Assembly (NCBI GenBank): GCA_029531795.1
Contig: CM055954.1
Location: 62,001 to 126,000 of the forward strand
Length of the DNA stretch: 64,000 nucleotides
Source: Sclerotinia nivalis
Lineage: Eukaryota > Ascomycota > Leotiomycetes > Helotiales > Sclerotiniaceae
Direction of reading: 5' to 3'
The stretch's first letter is position 1. Each line of letters starts with the position of its first letter. This document shows, piece by piece, positions 42,164-52,700 of this stretch. Made by a program: the position numbers and the translations under genes. The notes beneath the pieces are model-generated. The model worked only from the letters and a program-made list of their open reading frames with translations, did not search any database and was not told the DNA's origin.

Positions 42164-42540
42164 GGTTCCACTCATTTTTGGGTAAAATTCGGACTCAGTT
42201 CAGCATCTCCTTCTTTATTTTTGCTTTATTATTTCTTTTATTTGATTTAGAAATTCTTTTAGTTTATCCTTATGTAGTTAATGCATATACAAATGGTATA
42301 TATGGTTTAGTTATAATGCTAATATTCTTTTTAGCATTAGCATTAGGTTTTGCCTTTGAATTAGGTAAAAATGCTTTAAATTTTGATAGTAGACAAACCT
42401 TTACTTTACTTGACAATTTGTCAAGTAAAGTGGTGTTTATCTCCGTAGTGCCTAATACATTAAAGGGCATTATATCTAATGATAGCGGGAAAGGTGCTTC
42501 TGAAGCTTCTTCAGATAATAATTCTTCTTTTCCTAAATAA
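42164..42540 (+). pseudogene. displaced nad3 3' end
   Basis: Encodes ND3 from FHSFLGKIRTQFSISFFIFA through YPYVVNAYTNGIYGLV and FAFELGKNALNFDSRQ to a Ser/Asn-rich tail, stop TAA 42538-42540. Open and well conserved but without the N-terminal 50 residues, and joined upstream to the truncated cox2 copy. It is probably the original nad3 end. Confidence 0.88.
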
Positions 42541-42621
42541 CCTTCTTCAAATAATAATTATCCTTTTTCCTGAATAACCTTCTTCCCCCCCTCGGGCCCA
42601 GGGGACGATAATAATTCTTCT

Positions 42622-42680
42622 TTCTCATTTCTCTCTCTCTCCTCCTCACTGGAACAGTGAGGAGGTAAGAGAGAAAAAGG
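42622..42680. repeat. family D palindrome, copy D1
   Basis: tttctctctctctcctcctcac and a pairing gtgaggaggtaagagagaaa arm; loop tggaaca. D2 and D3 have a different, still paired centre (ctcaactagttgag). Confidence 0.85.
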
Positions 42681-43185
42681 AAGAAAAGCAATTTATTGCT
42701 TAGGCCCTTATGGACGAGATTGAGGAGAAAGAGACTTAGACTTAGAGAGTGGTGGATTAGTAGATGCTGCTAATAGGCAGGGAGAGACCGATTTCTTATG
42801 GTAAGCTGTATCGCCTCTTTTTTAATTAGTAATCTTTATTAACATTTTAACAAGTTTATCTGGGTAATATACCTTAAAGGATGGATGATGGCGAACCTAG
42901 GTATATTCCTACCATTTAGTGCAGAAAGTATTAACCTTTTGTTTGATAAGACTATATTGCTATATCTATTTATTATATACTTAATTACATTAACTAGAGG
43001 TAGTATAATTATAAAAAGATTTCTAAAAATGTATATTATAATTTTAATGACTTTTTTATTAAAGGATTTATGTTTAGATAACCTATAATTTAAAGCCCAC
43101 TTGTATAAAATACAAATAATTAATCGTTTTATGTTAGTCATAATGACTGTAAAGCAGGGTACGGGTGGGCTTGCACATGTATAAG

Positions 43186-43227
43186 AATAATTTAAACATA
43201 TTTATCGATAAATATGTTTAAATTATT
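43186..43227. repeat. perfect 42-bp AT palindrome upstream of cox2
   Basis: aataatttaaacatatttat, CG centre, and the exact complement. Found only before the true cox2, not in the R1 copy. Confidence 0.92.
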
Positions 43228-43261
43228 ATCCTCATCTTTAAAGATGTGGTGACTATGTGTC

Positions 43262-43725
43262 ACTATGACAAGGATGAGTGGGTGGACTTGCAGAGTGAGT
43301 GCAAGAAACAATCATTATTTTATTTTACTACTACACCCTACAGTAAACAGATACCTGTTATTAGGGGTCTTTACCCCCTGATCCTGCTTAGCAGGGATCA
43401 AAATGGCGCAAGTAAACCTTAGACTTATCTTTAAATATTTTAGGTAAAACCTTTATTAGCTAAAGGCTATAATAAACATGTTATAATAGTGTGCGGAGCA
43501 CTATTAAACCAGGAGTTATATATTTAAGGTAGATAGCTATCTTAGAATTAAAATACTCTTTATATAAATAGATTATTAAACCAGAATAAAATCGGAGCAT
43601 AGGTGTTTCAATCTGCCCTTCACTTGTTTCTTTTTAGTAAATGAAAAATAAGTCAATAATACTTTTGATAAGGTTACTTCTTTTTTATATCTATAATAGA
43701 AAAAAACATTTTTTTATAAATATAT
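43262..43725 (+). promoter_or_regulatory. cox2 5' leader / repeat R, copy R2
   Basis: Block immediately upstream of cox2, conserved in R1 (41500) and partly in R3 and R4. It contains possible hairpins (gatagctatc; gcagggatca patch). The conservation despite many substitutions suggests a structured leader or regulatory RNA; no promoter was identified directly. Confidence 0.5.
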
Positions 43726-46700
43726 ATGCTTAATTTATTAAATTTAAATCTTCTTAATAATTGTGATACGCCTAGACCTTGGGGTCTATATTTTCAAGAT
43801 AGTGCTACACCGCAAATGGAAGGTCTAGTTGAATTACATGATAACATTATGTTCTATTTAGTTATAATCTTATTTGGTGTAGGATGAATAATGATTTCTA
43901 TTGTAAGAAATTATACATCCGTAAATTCACCTATAAGTCATAAGTACTTAAATCATGGTATTAATGTGCCATCTCACAAGTGTTCAAATAATAGTTTTAA
44001 CCACTCCTTAAATCTATATAATTTTTCCGTCATTAATTTTTTAAAAGTACGTGCTTATTCTACCTCTTCAAGTTCAAAAGATAACAATGAATTTAACCAT
44101 GATAAGTTTATCCCTTCGCTTGCGCAGGTAATTTATGAAGATGCCTTTTCCATGAAAAAGGCAATCTTAAAGTATAATGCAGGTAAAGCTGGAATTTATA
44201 TGTTTACTAATAAAACCACTGGTGATATTTATGTGGGACAATCCATTGACCTTCGTAAAAGGTTCCTGAACTACTTTAATCTAAGTTATATATACAAGAG
44301 GAATCAACTTGTAATAAATAGAGCTTTAATAAAATATGGGTATTCAAATTTTTCTCTGACTGTTTTAGAGTATTGTGATAAATCTGATTTGGATGTTAGA
44401 GAACAGCATTACTTTGATACTCTTAACCCCAAATATAATATTCAAAAAGTAGCTGGAGGTAGTTCTAGAGGTTTGACTTTGTCTGAGGAAACCAAAGACA
44501 AAATTAGTAAAGCCTTAAAAGGAGTTTATAAGGAGGATAAAGCTTACTGAAATGGCCGTAAAATGGACGACGCAACCAAGAAACTTATGAGCTCAAAAAG
44601 AAGGGGTGAGCTTAATCCTTTATATGATAAATCTCATAGCGATGAAGCTAAAGAGCTAATGAGACAAAAAGCGTTAGGTAGAAAGTACTCTGAAGAGACC
44701 AAATTATTAATGAGTACAAAGCGTGGAAATCCTGTAAACATATATGAAAAGTTTTCATCTGAAGGGTTTAAATTAATAGGTAGTTTTGTTTCAGCAAGAA
44801 GAGCTGGTAAATTTTTAGAAATTAGTGGTAGTACTGTTATAAGTTATATGAGATCTGGGGCGGTATTTAAAGACAGATATAAATTTTCATCTAAGTAATG
44901 ATGAAAGAATATTATAATAACTATGAGTAAGTTTAATTTCACTATATGCTGTAAACTCCTAAAGCCTTAGATACCTTAAAGAAAATAAAAATAGACTTTG
45001 TCGGTGATAACTCTGAAGGATGAAGGCGGCGGGCGCTTCGCACGTGCGCCCGCCACAATGGATTATTAGCAGGGAACCTAGGGTAAGTACCTTAGTAGGA
45101 TCCTTAGAGACTATACGTGAAGACCATGAGGTAAGACATAGTCCGGTTAAGTATGAAAATACTTAAGTTTTGACACTAATAGAGTTAATATGAACAATTA
45201 CTCCTGCCATAATTTTAATTTTAATCGCCTTTCCATCTTTTAAATTATTATACTTAATGGATTAAAATTTTAGTCCACCGTGCAAACTCATAATTGTGCG
45301 GTTAAAGAGGATTAATTTCAAGGAAGACTGAAAAACTATTCAGTTTATTTGAAGCGAAGCTTGTTATTAAAAGTAGATCTTTAGCTAAAGCGGATGACAA
45401 ACAAGAACGTTCAACGACTAGAAGATAAACCTTATCTACAAGAATAATCTTCCTATGCTTTCACCACAGCATATTCATGGTTTTATTTTTAAAAAAAGTA
45501 TGTTGTACATGGTAGCTAGAGTATCCTCCGTTAATGAATTTAAGTTTAATAAGCCGGTTTCACCTTTTTTTTTTTTATTTATAATTTTATTATTACGTAA
45601 TAGATTTCTTATCATTATAAAAAAAATAAAAAAAATTAGGGGGTCTCTGCTTTTACCTTTCTTCTGCTCTTGTTATAAATAGATTAGATAATAAAAGTAA
45701 ATAGGCCAAAAAGCTATCCAGACTTATAAAGCATGGATGGGGCTAAGATTACTTAGTATTATTACAACTTGAAATTAGTTTTCAAGGGGCCAATGAATTA
45801 CGGCCCACCTTGCCTAAGGTAAAAAAAAAAAATAAAACCTACTTATTATAACGAAGACATAGTCTGATCCATATTGAGAGATATGGAATTAAAGAATAAA
45901 TTCTTTAATTAACATAAGTGATAGTTAGTAAGAGCTCTACAATGTCAGCTTCTCCTGCTACGCAGGGTTGCATGAATGGTAGACCTAAATTAATAATATT
46001 AAAAAAATATACTTGCTCATATATAAGAAGGCATATCAACCAAACCATACCTCAATTATTTTCAATAGGGCCTGCATTAAATATAATATATCCTGGTCTG
46101 CATTGTTTAACTAGCAACACTACCAGTAAAGTATTTAGACCTACCTTTTTAGTGAGAGGATTTAATTCAGCCAGAGTAACAAGCACGATAGAAGGTGGAC
46201 AAGAAATAGATACTTCGCCCCTTATCCTCCGGATTAGGGGGGGGATGAGTAATTTTTACAAGTGATTAGGTGGTTTTACAGACGCAGAGGGTTATTTCTA
46301 TATAGTAATTAGCCGAAGTTGTGCCTTTAGATTCCAGATTAATTTACATAAAGATGATATAGATGTGCTATATTATATTCATAGAACACTAGGATTTGGA
46401 GAAGTTCGATCCTATAATAATTTTTCGTCTTTTACTGTAACAAGACTTAAAGATATTGCACTATTACTTAAGATTTTTGCTAAATATCCACTTCAGGGTT
46501 CAAAATGGCTTAATTATAGAGACTTTTCTAAAGCTTTTGAGCTCTATACTAACTCTGATGGTGGGGCTGGGGTTGCGCCCAATACATTAAAAGAAATTTT
46601 AAGAATTAAAAACGGTATGAACCGGTTAAGATCTGATTTTATAATGCCAAATTATAAAGAAATCCGCATAACTCCTTACTGATTACTAGGGTTTATAGAA

Positions 46701-49700
46701 GGAGAAGGTTGTTTTAGCATAAATAAACGTAACAATTTTCGATTAGACTTCAGTTTATGTCAGTCTTCTACAAACCTTCAATTATTGGAAAAGATAAGAA
46801 TTTATCTTGATAATCTCCCTAGTGAAGGAAGTAGCGATGGTAATTATGTAGGCGCTTTTGGTATTTCTAAGGTAAGAGCTAATAACCCTAATCACCAGCC
46901 TACTACTAGAATTGAGACCGCTCGTATCCCGTATATAACTAATGTTTTTATTCCTTTCTTAGAAAATCTTACTTGACGAAGTAAAAAGCGGTTGGATTTT
47001 CAAGATTGAAAGAATATCTTATTGTTAAAAGAGCAAGGCCATCATTTCTCAGAACAAGGTGTTAAATTAATAGATCTTATTTTAAGTCAAATGAATAACA
47101 ACAGACTTTCCACGGTTTCTAGCCACCCCACAGTAGACAGAGCGCTTTTACTAGCTGAAATTAACCACTTACTTCAAGAACCGTCAAACTTCGGCTTAAG
47201 GGACGGTAAAAAATGAATAATTTCATTGAATAAATATTATAACTCTTCTCGTGCAAACATTTGTGTAATCATTACTGATGAAAATGGTAATAATCTACAT
47301 TCGTTTGATTCCTTGGGGGACTGTGCTAAATTTTTAAACGTGCACCCTAGTACTGTTTCCAAGAGAGTAATTAAAGGTATACCTTTTTTATTAGAAAATA
47401 AACAAGCCTATATTAAAAAAGAGGAAGTTAATAATTAGGCATATTTTTATCTCTTTTGGAGGATAAACAAAGTTTGTGTTGCTTTGCCTTTCCCAGCACT
47501 ATATGTGAGAGGTGCATGTATGTTTATAGAGCCAGCCTGGAAATAATTGTAGATGTAAATAGGTTGTTTTAGTCTAAGTTGTAATCTAAAAGTTATTACA
47601 CATAAGATATAAATGACAGTGAAAATATTAACATAAAGTATGTTATAACACATATGGAAGTGAGCGATCCCGCCATGTCTGTATTAGCAGAGGGTCACCA
47701 GTGATATTGAAGTTATCAATACCCTGACTTTTTAAATACAGACAATGAGTTTATAGAATTTGATTCCTACTTAGTACCAGAATCTGACTTAGAGGAGGGA
47801 GGATTGAGAATGTTAGAAGTAGATAATAGAGTGAAAAAGCCTTAAGCAAGCTTTAATGGCTCTTAAGTAATCAAACTCCGGGTAAATCCTAAGAGCTCAG
47901 AGTACTAACCTTTAACCTAAAAGGGTAAGAAAAGGGGCCAAACTAATCATTTGGGTATAGTAACAAGTTCTGAGATTTGACGAAAGTTAGAATGGATGTT
48001 CGCGGATCTAAATCACCTATTTTTCTTAGTAAATATAGCTTGGCACTTAGCTGAGCTTCATTACGATTAATGTGTAAAAGAGCAACGAGTAGACGGTTAC
48101 TCGCCATATATTAGGTTCAAACCTCGAGCACCTCAGAAAGTGAGGGTAGATATATGGTGTAAGGTGTACTCTAATAGCCTATTATTTTTTTTTTTTTGGC
48201 TGCTACGCAGACTTAATTTATGGTCTGCTACTAATAAATTAAGACCGTCAATTAAAGATAGACTAAAAAATCGGAAACGAGGCGTTATGTCTTTAGCTTG
48301 CACCTAAAAATCGGTAAACCTCTCAAGGTAAAAGAAGATTAAAGCATGTATATATTCTTGGATTAAAATATGTTAGACCTAATATTACTAAAAGGGTCAA
48401 ACATTCTTTTTCTTGATATGCTTTAGGTATAAGAAAGTATAGCGCGCCTGGTGTCGGTCCTGAACCATCTAATTTAAGTCCGTGATTTGTCACAGGTTTC
48501 ACAGATGCAGAGGGTTGTTTTTCTATCACAGTATATAAGGATTCTACGCGTACTACAGGTTGAAGAGTCTGTGCTGAATTTCTAATCGGGCTTCATAGAA
48601 AAGACGTAGGGATTTTAAGAAAAATTCAAGCTTGTTTAGGAGGCATAGGGCGGATAGGTAAATTTGCTAAAGATGCTTATGCTTTAAGGGTAAATACTAT
48701 AGGTGAAATGGTAAAAATAATTCATCATTTTGATAGATACCCTTTAATTTCTCAGAAACATGCAGATTATCTTCTTTGAAGAGAGGTTATTATGATGATG
48801 AAGCGAAAGGAGCATATAACTCAGGAAGGGCTTTTAACTATTCTTAGTTTGAGAGCTTCTTTGAATTTAGGTTTATCTGAGGCTTTAAAAACAGCTTTCC
48901 CTAATATCATACCCGTTATTAGACCTAAAGTCGATAACTTAGCTGTTCCACATGGTGAATGATTAGCTGGGTTTACATCAGGTGAGGGTTGTTGTTTTTT
49001 TGGTTTTTGTAAGTAAATCTTTAACACATGCATTAGGTTTTCGAGCCCAACTAGTATTCCAAATAACTCAACACTCTCGTGATAAGATACTAATTGAAAG
49101 TTTAATATCTTATTTAGGTTGCGGTAGATTAGTAACTAGTTCTGATGGTAAAGTACAGTTCAGAGTAGAAAAATTTTCGGATAATTCAGATAAAATTCTG
49201 GAATTTTTTGGCAGTCGTACGATTCGAGGAGTAAAATCCGAGGATTTTAAAGATTGATCTGCTGTGGCTAAATTAATGCGAAGTGGGGAGCATTTGACTC
49301 CAGAAGGGCTGGATAAGATTGTAAAAATAAAAGCGGGTATGAACAAAGGAAGAGCTTAATTTTTCATTATCTTCACTTCCCTTTGCATATTTCACCTTTA
49401 TTTCCTTTTTTTTGTCCTTCATGCAAGACCAGTACTGGTCTTGCATGAAGGTAGAAATAATTTTATTATTGCATATATAGATTAATTATATAGTTTTTTC
49501 CCTTTTTTTTTTTTTATTATTATACAATACTATTTACGTAATAGTTATATATTTATAACTAAAAAAAAGGGAAAAAACGAATAAAAAAAAGGAAAAATTT
49601 TAAAGGAATAAAAATTCTACCGCTATTCTTCCTGCCCAGTGAAGCAGGAAGCTGGAGTGTACTACGATTCTAACAGAAAATTAGTATAATTTCGATGTAG

Positions 49701-52700
49701 GGTTTCTAATATAATACCGATGGGTAAGAACTTGCTAATTCGAAGGATAAGGGAAACTATAAAAGTTATATATTCTTCTGGCAACCTTTTCACTTAAGGA
49801 AATTAAGTTTTTATAACCTGTGGTCCGCAGTCCTCCTTACAAATTAATGATGGATCTGTAAGATAGAAAAAAAAATATATATTAACGGAAACGAGGCGTT
49901 ATATTCTCAGCTTATACCTAAAGGTTAAGATATTAAAGTTAATATCTGATATACTCATGGAAAAGAGAACCAAGACATGTTATCCTACCTGAATTAACAC
50001 ACGTAAGATTTATTGTTACAGCAGCTGATGTTATACATTCTTTCGCCTGTCCTGCTTTAGGTATTAAATGTGATGCATAAAAAAAATTAAGTGTAGGCTA
50101 CTTATTAATTGTGCAATAAAGAAGAGCCAAACTCCGGGGAAGCCCTAAAGCTATAGTAACCAAAGTCACCCAGGAAGCTGGGAGACCGGCCTGATTAATG
50201 ACTCAGGGTATGGTAACATCACTAGAGATGACAGTAATGTAAATGGGTTATCGTGGATCTAAACCAGAATTTGTCTGTAAAAGAGCAACGAGTAGACGGT
50301 TCTTCAACTTTTATAGTTGTAAGGTGTACTCTAGTCGTCGGGAAATCCGGTTCTAGGAAGAAATCAAGTAGATAGGCTTATCTATCTATAAAGTAAACCT
50401 AAATTAAAGTTACTACAACAGCCTTGGCCTAACAACTATTTAGGATAAAGTTGTAATTCGATCCTTATTCAAACCATGTGTTTAAGGATATAAACATGGT
50501 AAAATCTAGAATAGCCGTGGTTATGGGTATTATCCTTTTAGTTATATCCTTAAATTCTTTAATGTACTTATATAGAGTCACAAAACTGTTACCAACCTTA
50601 GAAGATAAATTTAGTATAGGTAGACAGGTACGACCTAGTATAGGTAATAAACTACATGGAATGCCACGGGCCTCTTATATATTAAACGCAAAAGTGGAAC
50701 GGTTTAAACCCCGTTTGCAAAGTGTAAGTGCTTTAAACTCCGTGAGATTTGAGTCGAATGCAGCTACATCTCTTTACAATAGTAAAACATCTCGTTCCCA
50801 ACTTCTAGTTCAAGAACATATAGTCAAAGGTAACCCTACTAATAGCGAAGTTATTAATAGTGTTTTACTTAATCAAAAAGTTGCTATATCTCAAAAAGAG
50901 CTAGATGAACTTTTAAGCCTTCCAAGCGTAAAATTCGATTTACCTTTTTCTTATGAAACATACCCTTCATTACTAGCGTTAATAAGAAAACCACGTTCTA
51001 ACCGTAGTAATACAGGAGTCTATATTTTTACTCATAAATCGCCCCTCATTTCTCTCTCTCCTCCTCAACTAGTTGAGGAGGTAAGAGAGAAAAAGGGGGA
51101 GGGACAGGTAATAAATACGTAGGTTCAAGTAATGACTTAGCTAGAAGATTTAAACAATATTTTTACAAACATCTATTGTTTGCTAATAAAAGTTATGGAT
51201 TATTAATGCCTTTGATTAACCAAGAAGGATTAAGTGCATTTAACTTACAAGTTATTGTAGTATCTTCTACTTATCCTAAATATTCACACTGCTTTTTAGA
51301 ACAATACTTTTTATTAGACAAAAGTTTTAACTTAAATACTCAAAGAATTGTTAATTTTAGAGTTAACCAAGGACTTAAAGTGTTTTTATACGATTTAGAT
51401 TGTAAAACTTTATATTATTCAAGTAACTCTTTAAATGCCTTCTGTGCGGATTTAGGTATACACAGCTCATCTTATAGAAAATGTATATCAAGCGGTGTTC
51501 CTTACTTAGGTTTATTTGTTATTTCAAATAATTTAATAGAGGATGCAGTACCAGCTAGTTTAACTGAATCTGAAGTGGGTGAGTTATTAGCTAAACGTAG
51601 AAAAGAAAATTTAGATAAGCAAGCTATAGATTTAGGTAAAGTCATAGAAGTATTTGACAAAGATACCAATGAAAGAAAAACTTACCCTTCTACTTATAAA
51701 GTTGCATATAGATTAGGTACTACTAGAACTACAATTAGAAGCTATATTAGTAAAGGTAAAGCATATAAGAATCGTTACTACTTAAAATTTACTGATAGTA
51801 GTAAATATGGCTTCGCTAGGAAATTATAAGATATTATGTAATCATGATATTATACGCTGGCAGATTTATTAGGCGACGTTAGGTCGAAGTTGTAGCACGA
51901 CCCAGGGAGATTAAATCAAGTGTCTGTTCTTATAAATAGAGAAGGAACATTCTATGGTCTTATGAACAATGGCCAAAACTGTAGTGAACCTATGGTTACA
52001 AATCATCAAATTGCGGGAAACCCCTAAAGAAATCTTAACCAAGTAAGTATGGTAACATAACTTATGGCACAGGTAATGACTCGTGGTTATTTTTTGGGTT
52101 ATTTATTTGATAAATAACCCAAAAAATTAGGTAAAATCAAGATTTATTATTCAATGGGCAATCCGCAGCCAAGTGCCAAATATATAATATTTGGTATGCA
52201 GTTCATCGACTAGACGGTGGTTGGTATTATTAGTTTTAATAATGCTTAAGATATAGTCAGACCCCACCTGAAAAGGTGCAGAAAAATATTTTAGTGGGTA
52301 TTCATGATATTTTTTGTTAAATAGATATATATTAATTCGTTAATTATATTTAGGGATCTCTACAATAGTTTGCTAAACTTATTTTAATGTAAAAAAAAAT
52401 CAAATTTAATATAACACACATGAAGCATTTGTCTTTCATATCCTATATCCCCACTACAGTGGGAAGCTACGGAGAAAGACTATTGTAGTATTTGCAAGAT
52501 AAGATTAGTAGAAGTATTTATAATAATCCGTTTATATTTGATAAACGTATTGGATTAGGTTCTATAGCAGCTATATCTTTAACTAGATATTTTAGTTCAA
52601 GTAGATCTTTTAGTTCAATTAGAACTTTGGTAAATAATCCAGAGTCTTTAGCGTTAGAGCATATCAATAGCGGAAAACCTACTACTTCATTAATTATCAA

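Larger units (their letters stand above)
42541..43261 (+). other. spacer between displaced nad3 end and cox2 leader
   Basis: Contains palindrome D1 (42622-42680), a low-complexity GA-rich stretch (42705-42800) and a hydrophobic frame at 42885-43088 with no recognised homology and an equally long antisense frame, so I do not call it a gene. A perfect palindrome follows at 43186-43227. Confidence 0.5.
45263..47656 (+). other. cox2 intron 2 (group I)
   Basis: Splits LMD-EVSDP. Core is 5': gaggattaatttcaaggaag, ttgaagcgaagc, gaacgttcaacgactagaag (45408), then element E1 inside a peripheral loop and gaagacatagtctgatcc (45858). The HEG follows the core. Ends G47656. Confidence 0.85.
47833..49980 (+). 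other. cox2 intron 3 (group I)
   Basis: Core 47870-48180: caaactccgggtaaatccta, catttgggtatagtaacaag, gttcgcggatctaaatcac, gagcaacgagtagacgg. The HEG follows. The words cggaaacgaggcgttat at 48272 and again at 49887 bracket the HEG region. 3' junction uncertain by 1 nt. Confidence 0.8.
50079..51899 (+). other. cox2 intron 4 (group I)
   Basis: Splits the Tyr codon of DA-Y-PGRLN. Core 50128-50365: caaactccggggaagcccta, actcagggtatggtaacatc, ttatcgtggatctaaacc, gagcaacgagtagacgg. Ends G51899. Confidence 0.88.

Noticed and set aside
42885..43088. Hydrophobic 67-codon frame between the displaced nad3 end and cox2
   Set aside because: AT-driven composition, an equally long antisense frame over the same bases, no start context and no similarity to a known gene.
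41500..43725. Mitochondrial RNase P RNA (rnpB) in the R block
   Set aside because: I could not find the conserved gaggaaagtc and acagaaa elements; the only resemblance was a loose acagta word.
17475..49451. CRISPR-like array from the repeated 36-bp word
   Set aside because: Copies are palindromic, single and kilobases apart with no spacer regularity, and this is a fungal mitochondrial genome.
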